The notes: generated by a model from the letters alone, not told the origin. Shown: positions 1 through 6,113, counted from the first letter of the stretch. The stretch is 6,113 bases of DNA from Syntrophaceae bacterium UBA2208 (GCA_002327885.1 DCUS01000239.1:1-6113), one strand, 5' to 3'. Numbers and translations are program-made.

Positions 1-81
1 TTGAGGAGCGTTTCACTTGAGGCAAGATGTTCTGCCTCCAACCTCAAGTTCCGCTTTGCGGGACGCTCCTTCAACCTCATC
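1..81. repeat. Nested inverted-repeat element (three-way-junction fold) just past the HyuA-type gene
   Basis: This non-coding stretch lies between the HyuA-type stop codon and the window edge. Bases 1-11 pair with 63-74 (11 bp, one bulged base at 71). Inside, 15-22 (ACTTGAGG) pairs exactly with 42-49, leaving a 19-nt loop. Bases 51-54 (CCGC) pair with 58-61 across a TTT loop, extendable by a G:U pair at 50/62. The three stems are compatible and form a compact cloverleaf-like three-way junction. There is no T-tract typical of an intrinsic terminator within the window. It may be a dispersed palindromic repeat, a structured mRNA 3' end, or only part of a larger element cut by the edge. A competing reading is an open frame starting with ATG at 80-78, one base after the stop, but it has no convincing ribosome binding site. 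Confidence 0.55.
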
Positions 82-2169
82 CTATTTGATATCAATCCAT
101 AGAAATCCAAAATCATCAACAAACACGGAGGCATCCTCACCGACAACGACCGTTGACTCCCTCTCTTCTATAATAGCCGGGCCTTTGAATTTTGAATTGG
201 GAGAAAGTTCGTATCGATCATAGACCGTAAAGGGAATAAAATCTTTAGCGATAGGGGAGTAAGCCTCTCGTTTTCCCTTGATCGCTTGATGAAGAGATTT
301 TCCTTTTTTATCCAGTTTTGAAAATTGAATCAGTCGTTCAGGGAGACTGGCCCTGACCTTGAAATTGATGAACTCCACTTCGGAGTCGGGATAGGTCCTT
401 CCATATAATTTTTCGTAGACTTCATCAAATCGCCGCCGAACCTCCTCCTTTTTCATCTTTGTAAAATCTCTGCCAATGATGGAGACATTGGTCTCCGATC
501 CCTGGCCGACAAAACGCATATCCAGGGACCTTTCAATTCTAATATCTTTTTCCGTCGCTTCCTTCTTCAATATTTTTATCGCCTCTGCTTCCAATTCCTT
601 GAAGATCTTTTCTATTTCATTTAAATCAGCAGCGCCGAGAGAAACTTTATGGCTCCTGAGAAGATCAAAGGCCCGGGGGGCAGTGAAGAAGCCAAGGGCT
701 GAGCCCACTCCCGCATTCGGCGGAACGAGTAATCGAGGCGCCCCCAACTTCTTGCACAAACCATAGGCATGAACGGGTCCTGCTCCTCCAAAAGCGACAA
801 TGGTTACAATTTTCGGATTTCCACCCTTTTCAGCGATATGGGTCTTGGCCGCTGCGGCCATTGTCTCATTGATCAGATCATGAATCCCCCATACAGCATG
901 TATGAATGAAACGCCTAAGGGTTTAGCCACTTTTTCCTCGACCCCGCGTCTTGCTCCTTCTTTATCAAGGTTCATTTCACCGCCAAGGAAGTACTTCTCA
1001 TCAAGGTAGCCCAGCAAGAGATCCGCATCGGTGACACAGGGATCCGTTCCTCCTATCCCGTAACAGATGGGACCTGGTTCCGCTCCAGAGCTTTCCGGCC
1101 CCACCTGGAGCGTCCCCATCCTGCTCACCTTTGCAATGCTCCCTCCTCCGGCTCCAATCTCCATTAAATCCACCACGGGCACCTGAATGGTCAACCCGCT
1201 CCCCTTCATAAACCTCTGAACGCGACCGACCTCAAACGTCGGCACCACGCCGGCCACTCCTTTTTGAATCAGGCAAGATTTGGCTGTCGTCCCCCCCATA
1301 TCAAAGCAGAACATCTCCGAGATATCGAAGAGCTTTCCATAGTACTGACCTGCGATGACTGCGGCGGTTGGGCCCGACTCGATAATCCTGACAGGGAATT
1401 CCGCGGCTGTTTCAACAGAGGTGACCCCTCCGCTTGAAAGCATGATAAAGAGCTTTCCTTTAAAACCAATGGACTCCAGTCTTCCGGCCAAGCCGGAGAG
1501 ATATCTTCCCGTCAGAGGCTTTACATAGGCGTTGGTCGCCGTGGTGCTGGTTCTCTCATATTCCTTAATCTGGGGAAGAACCCTGTATGAAATAGAGATA
1601 GAAATCCCCGGGGCTTCCTTTTCAATGATCTCTTTGAGCATCAGCTCATGGGTTGGATTCTCAAAAGAGTTAATGAGGCAAACGGCAATCGATTCAACGC
1701 CCATTTTGAGCAGGTCATGAACCGCCTGTCTTGCTTCTTGGGGGTCCAGAGGCTTTAGGACAGTGCCATCACTCCGAACTCTCTCGTCGACCTCGAGACG
1801 GAGATGCTTTGGAATCAAGGGTTTTGGAAATTCAGCGAATACATCATAAGGGGCATAACGAATTCCCCTCCCTATCTCCAGGACATCTCTGAAACCCTTT
1901 GTTGTGATCAGCCCTGTTTTGGCTCCTTTTCTTTCAATAATCGAGTTGATGACTAATGTCGTTCCGTGGATGACTTCGTCCATTTTTTCCACAAAGCCAG
2001 GTGTATTTCTCTCCATCTCTCTGATTCCATGCTCTACGGCATCAGAGGGGTCTTTGGGAGTGGTCAGACATTTAAAGATTTTTAACTCCCCTGTCCGATC
2101 ATTGAGAAGAACAAAGTCGGTGAAGGTACCGCCTATATCACAACCTAACCGATAAAGCTTCTCAAGCAT
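82..2169 (-). CDS. Hydantoinase A / 5-oxoprolinase / ketone carboxylase family ATP-dependent subunit (HyuA-like)
   Basis: Predicted 695-residue cytoplasmic protein of the family that includes N-methylhydantoinase A, 5-oxoprolinase and the acetone/acetophenone carboxylase subunits, which couple ATP use to cyclic-amide hydrolysis or ketone carboxylation. An ASKHA-type phosphate loop DIGGTFTD lies at residues 11-18 and the second nucleotide-binding segment DMGGTTAK at 290-297. Other family motifs are HGTT (68-71), ERTSTTATNAY (205-215), SSGG (245-248), GAGGGSIA (339-346), SGAEPGP (361-367) and FGGAGPVHA (460-468). A C-terminal beta-rich domain with GPAIIEE (663-669) is complete. Length is usual for HyuA. 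I chose ATG at 2169 over the ATG at 2217 because AGGAGG stands 5 nt before it and the conserved domain begins at once, while the 16 extra residues are translated intergenic repeat. No HyuB partner is in the window. The substrate cannot be assigned; the adjacent CoA ligase makes ketone carboxylation worth considering. Confidence 0.9.
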   Translation of the reverse strand: MLEKLYRLGCDIGGTFTDFVLLNDRTGELKIFKCLTTPKDPSDAVEHGIREMERNTPGFVEKMDEVIHGTTLVINSIIERKGAKTGLITTKGFRDVLEIGRGIRYAPYDVFAEFPKPLIPKHLRLEVDERVRSDGTVLKPLDPQEARQAVHDLLKMGVESIAVCLINSFENPTHELMLKEIIEKEAPGISISISYRVLPQIKEYERTSTTATNAYVKPLTGRYLSGLAGRLESIGFKGKLFIMLSSGGVTSVETAAEFPVRIIESGPTAAVIAGQYYGKLFDISEMFCFDMGGTTAKSCLIQKGVAGVVPTFEVGRVQRFMKGSGLTIQVPVVDLMEIGAGGGSIAKVSRMGTLQVGPESSGAEPGPICYGIGGTDPCVTDADLLLGYLDEKYFLGGEMNLDKEGARRGVEEKVAKPLGVSFIHAVWGIHDLINETMAAAAKTHIAEKGGNPKIVTIVAFGGAGPVHAYGLCKKLGAPRLLVPPNAGVGSALGFFTAPRAFDLLRSHKVSLGAADLNEIEKIFKELEAEAIKILKKEATEKDIRIERSLDMRFVGQGSETNVSIIGRDFTKMKKEEVRRRFDEVYEKLYGRTYPDSEVEFINFKVRASLPERLIQFSKLDKKGKSLHQAIKGKREAYSPIAKDFIPFTVYDRYELSPNSKFKGPAIIEERESTVVVGEDASVFVDDFGFLWIDIK

Positions 2170-2174
2170 TTGAA

Positions 2175-2180
2175 CCTCCT
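2175..2180 (-). promoter_or_regulatory. Ribosome binding site that sets the HyuA-type start
   Basis: On the minus strand the sequence reads AGGAGG, then TTCAA, then ATG at 2169. This is a consensus Shine-Dalgarno sequence with 5-nt spacing. The alternative ATG at 2217 has only an A-rich stretch before it and lies inside a hairpin loop, so this site decides the start. Confidence 0.85.
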
Positions 2181-2204
2181 CTTCGTTCGGAATCCACAGT
2201 TCGT

Positions 2205-2236
2205 AGTTCGGAGACATCTTTTTAAATCTCCGAACT
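2205..2236. repeat. 10-bp perfect inverted repeat in the ligase-HyuA gap
   Basis: AGTTCGGAGA at 2205-2214 is the exact reverse complement of 2227-2236, separated by a 12-nt AT-rich loop (2215-2226). The loop holds the unused upstream ATG (2217-2215). There is no following T-run on the minus strand, so it is not a typical intrinsic terminator. It could be a fragment of a dispersed repeat, or an mRNA hairpin about 35 nt before the ribosome binding site of the HyuA-type gene. Confidence 0.6.
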
Positions 2237-2264
2237 CCCTGCCTACGGTAGGCAGTTGAACTCC
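2232..2264. repeat. 17-bp palindrome flanked by 7-bp direct repeats
   Basis: CTGCCTACGGTAGGCAG at 2239-2255 is a perfect palindrome of two 8-base arms around one central base (2247). GAACTCC occurs directly before it (2232-2238) and again shortly after it (2258-2264). The layout resembles a small dispersed palindromic repeat with target-duplication-like flanks, although the right copy is separated from the palindrome by two bases. The left GAACTCC overlaps the right arm of the 10-bp inverted repeat at 2205-2236. No function can be read from sequence alone. Confidence 0.6.
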
Positions 2265-2274
2265 TAACTCAACC

Positions 2275-3804
2275 CTACGATTTGCTTTTGTGCCATTCCT
2301 TTAATATAAATTTCTGAATCTTACCGCTTGCGGTCTTCGGAAGTTCCTCAATAAACTCCACATACTTTGGAATCTTGTATTTGGCTACTTTTCCTTTAAG
2401 GAATTCAATGGCTTCCCCGTTGTTCATGGTCTCCCCAGTTTTAAGAACAATAAAGGCTTCCCCCACTTCTCCCCATTTTTCATCCGGAACCCCTACAATT
2501 CCGGCATCAATAATCTTGGGGTGAGTATGGAGAACTTTTTCAATCTCGGCGGGATAGACATTTTCCCCTCCGCTAATATACATATCTTTCTCACGGTCTA
2601 TGATATAAACATATCCCTCTTCATCTGTTCTGGCCAGATCTCCAGTATAGAGCCAGCCGTCTCGAATGGTTTCAGCGGTGAGTTGCGGTTGTCTCCAGTA
2701 CCCGCTCATCAGGGTAGGGCCCTTAATGATGATCTCTCCCACTTCTCCCGGACCGACCTCTTTACCCGTCTTATCAACAATTCTTACTTCGCCATGAAAG
2801 ACAGGCAACCCTACAGACCCGATTTTTAAGACGGCATCATCAGGGGACAGAAAGGTGATCGTGGAGGCCTCCGTTTGGCCGAATATCTGGGAGATGGTAA
2901 TTCCTTTCCGGTAGTATTCCTTTAACATCGTCTTGGGCACTCTTTCGCCCCCGGTGAAAAAACATCTGATGGAACTTAAATCATATTGATTTAATTCGCT
3001 CTCCCTAAGAATGAACTGGTATACCGTGGCTGGCAATTCGAGAAGGGTCACCCGGTATTTTTGAACCGCATCCAGGATTTCGTTGGGCCGGAACCGTTTC
3101 TTGAGAAGAAGGGTTCCCCCTTTGTAAAGAACGGGAGCCGCTTCGACGAGGAGTCCTCCGGAGTGAAACATCGGTCTGGAAACGATCATGGAATCTTTAG
3201 AGGTGAGGCTATAAAAAATATCTGCATTCAGAGCGTTAAAGAAAGTTTTCCGGTGGGAGAGAATCGCCCCCTTTGGGATGCCTGTGGTCCCGGAGGTATA
3301 CATGAGGATGTGAGGATCTTCGTCTCCGACGGAGACCTTTAGGTCGGGTTCAAGGACAGGGTTGTCAACAAGAGCCTTCTCATAATCGTTTGCCCAGTCC
3401 GGACAGGGAGATCCGACCGATAGGTAATCTCCATGTGAAATATTCAACTGGGGACGGATAGAAGAGATCATTTCCTCGAACTCAGGTTCAAAGATGATCA
3501 TCTTGGCCCCACTGTCTTTGATGATAAATTCCAGTTCCGGTCCTGCCAATCGCCAGTTGAGGGGGACGAGAATGGCGCCAATTTTTGAAAGGGCAAAGAA
3601 AATTTCTACATATTGATGGCAGTTGTAGAGAAGGACGGAGACTCTGTCCCCTTTTTCAATGCCTCTTCCCAGGAGAAAATGACAGAGTTGATTGGTGCGT
3701 AGGTTTACCTCTTGATAGGTAAAGGGATGATCCTCAAAGATTAAAGCTCTTTTATGAGGTTGAAGAAAACTCCATTTTTTTATCCAATCACCGATGTTGA
3801 TCAA
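2275..3804 (-). CDS. AMP-forming acyl-CoA synthetase / ligase (ANL superfamily)
   Basis: Complete 509-residue cytoplasmic enzyme predicted to activate a carboxylic acid with ATP to an acyl-adenylate and transfer it to CoA, giving acyl-CoA, AMP and pyrophosphate. Core motifs appear in order: phosphate loop YTSGTTGIPKG (169-179), FHSGG (213-217), FGQTEAS (308-314), LYTGDL (385-390, Asp389 expected to bind ribose), hinge DREKD (403-407), ISGGENVYPAEIE (410-422) and the C-terminal PKTASGK (489-495), whose Lys495 is the expected adenylation lysine. Length is typical of fatty-acyl or aromatic acyl-CoA ligases without extra domains. The start is TTG at 3804: an in-frame TAG lies 15 nt upstream and the next in-frame Met is residue 102, inside the conserved domain. 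Only a weak Shine-Dalgarno-like GAGCGG (3809-3814) precedes it, so translation may be modest. It begins 39 nt after the dehydrogenase/hydratase gene. Chain length or substrate class cannot be assigned. Confidence 0.93.
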   Translation of the reverse strand: MINIGDWIKKWSFLQPHKRALIFEDHPFTYQEVNLRTNQLCHFLLGRGIEKGDRVSVLLYNCHQYVEIFFALSKIGAILVPLNWRLAGPELEFIIKDSGAKMIIFEPEFEEMISSIRPQLNISHGDYLSVGSPCPDWANDYEKALVDNPVLEPDLKVSVGDEDPHILMYTSGTTGIPKGAILSHRKTFFNALNADIFYSLTSKDSMIVSRPMFHSGGLLVEAAPVLYKGGTLLLKKRFRPNEILDAVQKYRVTLLELPATVYQFILRESELNQYDLSSIRCFFTGGERVPKTMLKEYYRKGITISQIFGQTEASTITFLSPDDAVLKIGSVGLPVFHGEVRIVDKTGKEVGPGEVGEIIIKGPTLMSGYWRQPQLTAETIRDGWLYTGDLARTDEEGYVYIIDREKDMYISGGENVYPAEIEKVLHTHPKIIDAGIVGVPDEKWGEVGEAFIVLKTGETMNNGEAIEFLKGKVAKYKIPKYVEFIEELPKTASGKIQKFILKEWHKSKS

Positions 3805-3843
3805 GAGACCGCTCGTCTATGGAATAATGGAAAATTCATTTCT

Positions 3844-5865
3844 TTAATTATGCACAAAAGCTGCGTTGACCTTCGGCCCGTTCTTTAGAAAATTTTCGAT
3901 CCCAATTTTCATGTCCCGGGTCAACAAACACTCCCCGAAGATTTTGGCTTCTAATTTTAATCCTTCTTCGAGAGTCATCTTGGCCCCTTCCAAAACTGCC
4001 CTCTGGACGAGAGCGTCAATTTTCCGGCTCAGATGGCCAATATCCACATCCGGAAGTTTTGATGGAGTGGCAATAGGGTCCTTTTTGATCCCTGGAACAT
4101 GAACTGCTCCGGATAGAATCTTTTTTACCCAGTCCATGGCTGCTCCAATGAGATCCCCTTCGACTTCTTCCTGAATCAAGCCAAGTTCTTTGGCCTGAGC
4201 GGAGGATATGGAATTGGCATTTCGAAGTAATGGCCAGGCATTTTCCATTCCGATCAGCCTCGGAAGCCTCTGAGTCCCTCCATTTCCAGGGATGATGCCG
4301 AGCCTGGGTTCGGGTTGAGAAACAAAAACCTTCTGACCCTTTGTTGCAATCCGAGCGGTGCATGACATGGCCATCTCGTTTCCCCCACCGAAAGCCAGCC
4401 CGTTCATGGCACAGACAACAGGTTTTCCTAAATTTTCAATTAGATTCAATATGGCCATACTTTTCAGGCAGAAGGCTTCAGCTTCTTCCGGGGTTTTCTG
4501 GGCAGCCAGCATTCCAATATCCGCTCCTGAGACAAAGGCCCTTGTTCCAAATCCGGTGAGGAGGGCTCCTTTGATTTTGGGATCTTTCTGGATGCCAGTA
4601 AAGACCTCCCTCAGTTGCTCAAAGACGTCTGCATTCAGAGCGTTCAGGACCTTGGGCCTTCGAATCTTTACAATGGCCACCTCCGCCTTGTCCTCTCTGA
4701 AGACCACCGGAATCTTCCATGGCTGCCCTGATGCAGCCTGTTTTATTAGAATCTCATCGACCTTGAAACCCGAATTTTCCTTGGCATAGGACTCGACAAG
4801 CTCAAGGGCTCTCTTCACTCCCATCTTGTTCATCATGGCAAAGGGTGTCTTTAAGACCAGTCCCACATCCATGGCCAACTCCAGATCCCCAATATTGGAA
4901 ATGCCGCTTCCGACGATTTCACAAATCATCCCGAAATAAGCTCCAATGACTCTATTTGAAACGGCCTCATAGGTTTCAGGAGTGTATTCAACCACCTCTC
5001 CCCTTGCGGCGGTCTCCCAGGGTTTACCAGATTTTACCTGATCGTCCAGGATCTTAGGGGAACGATACCATGGCATGATCTTTGTGTGCATCTCATTGAG
5101 GCCATGCTGGGTAATCGGATTCCCCCCCGCAAGGTTATGAGCGGTGAATGGTCCCACGCCCATTCCCAGAGCTTTTTGAACGATGGCGTCGGCTTGTTTG
5201 ACAGTGGCCAGCCCTTTCTCCACGGTTAAGGCCGTCGCTTCAAAGAGGCCTTCAAAAATAGGATCCACGGCATAGCCATAGCGACTCTTTACTTTAATGG
5301 GAGCCTTTCCAAGGAATTCGTAAAATTTCATCAAATATTCTGTCAGAGCGGGATCGGTGTCTTTCCCGGGAACAATTTCAACCAGAATGTTTCTCTCGGC
5401 CGGGTAGAAATAATGAATGACAAGGCAACGGCTCTTGTCGTTCATTTTTTGGAAAATGACTTCAGGCTCCATGTGCGAGGAGTTGGAGGCGAAAATTGCC
5501 GTTTTCGGACAGGATGTCTGACACTGATCAAAGATCTTATGCTTGACATCCTCTCTCTCAAATGCGGCTTCGATCACAAAATCCGCATCGGCGATTTTCC
5601 CGTAGTCGGTGGTGAAAAGCATGTTTTTGAAGATGGCGTCTGCCACCTCTTTCTTGAAGATCTTTTTTTCGGCAGCCTTGGCCATTTTTGATTCCGCTTT
5701 TTTTGAACCGGCCTCCAATGCTGCCTGGACAATATCAACGACCACCACCGGGACACCATAAGCATAAAGGTTTTGACTGAAATGAAGCGCAATATCCGGA
5801 CCGATATTTCCTGAACCAATGACACCAATCTTCCGAATCGTCCGACCAAACATTGTAAAAGCCAT
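3844..5865 (-). CDS. Bifunctional 3-hydroxyacyl-CoA dehydrogenase / enoyl-CoA hydratase, dehydrogenase domain first
   Basis: Predicted 673-residue beta-oxidation fusion that hydrates an enoyl-CoA and oxidises the 3-hydroxyacyl-CoA with NAD+. Residues about 10-190 form the NAD-binding domain, with GSGNIG (17-22) and Asp44 at the end of strand 2, which favours NAD+ over NADP+. SNSS (127-130), His151 and Glu163 match the dehydrogenase active site. Two C-terminal dehydrogenase-type helical domains follow (about 193-275 and 300-365). Residues about 386-673 form a crotonase domain with SGADI (446-450) and GGGNE (493-497); Glu497 and Glu519 match both catalytic glutamates of enoyl-CoA hydratase. This order is opposite to E. 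coli FadB and resembles fusions known from archaea and some bacteria. Oddities: Tyr154 and Asp201 replace two usually conserved Asn of the dehydrogenase site. The start ATG at 5865 follows GGGGGTGA at 3-nt spacing. It lies 93 nt after the mutase gene. Confidence 0.93.
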   Translation of the reverse strand: MAFTMFGRTIRKIGVIGSGNIGPDIALHFSQNLYAYGVPVVVVDIVQAALEAGSKKAESKMAKAAEKKIFKKEVADAIFKNMLFTTDYGKIADADFVIEAAFEREDVKHKIFDQCQTSCPKTAIFASNSSHMEPEVIFQKMNDKSRCLVIHYFYPAERNILVEIVPGKDTDPALTEYLMKFYEFLGKAPIKVKSRYGYAVDPIFEGLFEATALTVEKGLATVKQADAIVQKALGMGVGPFTAHNLAGGNPITQHGLNEMHTKIMPWYRSPKILDDQVKSGKPWETAARGEVVEYTPETYEAVSNRVIGAYFGMICEIVGSGISNIGDLELAMDVGLVLKTPFAMMNKMGVKRALELVESYAKENSGFKVDEILIKQAASGQPWKIPVVFREDKAEVAIVKIRRPKVLNALNADVFEQLREVFTGIQKDPKIKGALLTGFGTRAFVSGADIGMLAAQKTPEEAEAFCLKSMAILNLIENLGKPVVCAMNGLAFGGGNEMAMSCTARIATKGQKVFVSQPEPRLGIIPGNGGTQRLPRLIGMENAWPLLRNANSISSAQAKELGLIQEEVEGDLIGAAMDWVKKILSGAVHVPGIKKDPIATPSKLPDVDIGHLSRKIDALVQRAVLEGAKMTLEEGLKLEAKIFGECLLTRDMKIGIENFLKNGPKVNAAFVHN

Positions 5866-5867
5866 AT

Positions 5868-5875
5868 TTCACCCC
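5868..5875 (-). promoter_or_regulatory. Ribosome binding site of the dehydrogenase/hydratase gene
   Basis: The minus strand reads GGGGGTGA, then AAT or so before ATG at 5865. GGTGA matches the 5' part of the anti-Shine-Dalgarno sequence, so the short spacing is acceptable. This supports ATG at 5865 over the in-frame ATG four codons later (5853). Confidence 0.55.
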
Positions 5876-5876
5876 C

Positions 5877-5958
5877 AAATTAGAATATTGGAACAGTGGA
5901 ATATTGGAATATTTGGAACCCATCATTCCATTAACCCAACCTTCCATCATTCCGTGTT
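5877..5958. repeat. Low-complexity short direct repeats between mutase and dehydrogenase/hydratase genes
   Basis: Most of the 93-nt gap is built from short direct repeats. On the plus strand GAATATTGGAA occurs at 5883-5893 and 5899-5909, with a near copy at 5907-5918 carrying one extra T. CCATCATTCC occurs at 5920-5929 and 5944-5953 (24-nt period). The stretch is AT-rich and I see no convincing hairpin terminator or promoter in it. It resembles the repeat filler found at other gene borders in this window in style, though not in sequence. Confidence 0.65.
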
Positions 5959-6113
5959 TTAAAAGATAGATGGTTCTTTAAATTCCCCGAAGACTTCTTT
6001 GAAGACTTTGGTCATTTCGCCCACCGTGGCATACGCTTTACAGCATTCGAGAAGATAAGGCATGACATTTTTCTGAGCCCTTGAAGCGCTTTCAAGATCC
6101 CTTAATAACTGGA
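5959..6113 (-). CDS. Methylmalonyl-CoA mutase family catalytic (large) subunit, C-terminal end only
   Basis: Partial: 50 codons and a TAA stop at 5959-5961 are visible; the 5' part lies beyond the window. The fragment includes NVMPYLLECCKAYATVGEM followed by a segment ending FGEFKEPSIF. This matches the end of the substrate-binding barrel domain of coenzyme-B12-dependent acyl-CoA mutases (methylmalonyl-, isobutyryl-, ethylmalonyl- and 2-hydroxyisobutyryl-CoA mutases), which rearrange acyl-CoA carbon skeletons by radical chemistry. The stop falls just after this domain, so the protein lacks a fused cobalamin-binding domain; a separate small B12-binding subunit would be needed and is not seen here. 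Family membership is recognised from a short fragment, and substrate cannot be told, because the specificity residues are outside the window. It is the first gene of the visible same-strand series. Confidence 0.82.
   Translation of the reverse strand, partial: QLLRDLESASRAQKNVMPYLLECCKAYATVGEMTKVFKEVFGEFKEPSIF

Noticed and set aside
1..80. Possible start of a downstream gene (ATG at 80-78, minus strand) running open to the window edge
   Set aside because: Only about 26 codons are visible, no clear ribosome binding site precedes it, the peptide does not look like a HyuB start, and the same bases form nested inverted repeats. It is not excluded, only unsupported.
2170..2217. ATG at 2217 as start of the HyuA-type gene
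   Set aside because: It lies in the loop of an inverted repeat, lacks a good ribosome binding site, and adds 16 residues outside the conserved domain; ATG at 2169 has AGGAGG at 5-nt spacing.
2205..2255. Intrinsic terminator after the ligase gene
   Set aside because: Hairpins are present but none is followed by a T-tract on the minus strand.
4016..4789. Open frames on both strands overlapping the hydratase domain
   Set aside because: Their translations have no recognisable domains and they lie wholly inside a well-supported gene; they are out-of-frame shadows.
5735..5950. Minus-strand frame covering the mutase-dehydrogenase gap
   Set aside because: Its first part is translated direct repeat and the rest is out of frame with the NAD-binding domain, so it is not a real gene.
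5877..5958. Promoter for the dehydrogenase/hydratase gene in the AT-rich gap
   Set aside because: TATTCT/TATTCC-like boxes come from the direct repeats and no well-spaced -35 box is convincing.
1..6113. CRISPR array, tRNA, rRNA, or transposase
   Set aside because: No regularly spaced repeats of CRISPR size, no tRNA or rRNA sequence recognised, and no transposase-like coding region seen on either strand.

Overview
The window is a stretch of bacterial chromosome of moderate GC content in which every supported gene lies on the minus strand. Reading in the direction of transcription (from high to low coordinates), it holds four genes: the last 50 codons of a methylmalonyl-CoA-mutase-type catalytic subunit (5959-6113, cut by the window edge), a fused 3-hydroxyacyl-CoA dehydrogenase / enoyl-CoA hydratase (3844-5865), an AMP-forming acyl-CoA ligase (2275-3804), and a hydantoinase A / oxoprolinase / ketone-carboxylase-type ATPase subunit (82-2169). 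The gaps between them are 93, 39 and 105 nt. No strong terminator is visible between them, so one transcript is plausible.

Gene content (CoA ligase, beta-oxidation fusion, B12-type mutase, HyuA-type subunit) and the non-coding sequence between genes fit a metabolically versatile anaerobe, perhaps of the Desulfobacterota (former Deltaproteobacteria) or a similar environmental lineage. This is inference: no rRNA or taxonomic marker is present.

The genes suggest a catabolic module. An acid is activated to its CoA thioester by the ligase, a carbon skeleton may be rearranged by the mutase, and hydration plus oxidation are done by the bifunctional protein. The HyuA-type subunit belongs to a family that uses ATP to hydrolyse cyclic amides or carboxylate ketones. 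HyuA plus an adjacent CoA ligase recalls the acetophenone carboxylase / benzoylacetate-CoA ligase pairing. A HyuB-type partner would be expected just beyond base 1, but it is not in the window. The substrate cannot be read from this sequence.

The most notable details are: (1) the dehydrogenase half keeps its His-Glu catalytic dyad but has Asp and Tyr at two positions that are normally Asn; (2) the domain order of the fusion is the reverse of E. coli FadB; (3) three of the four non-coding stretches contain short repeats or palindromes, including a 74-nt element beside the hyuA stop that can fold as a three-way junction; (4) the longest reading of the HyuA-type gene starts inside such a repeat, and a strong ribosome binding site places the real start 16 codons downstream, at 2169. 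I see ordinary gene families in an interesting combination, not clear proof of a new system.
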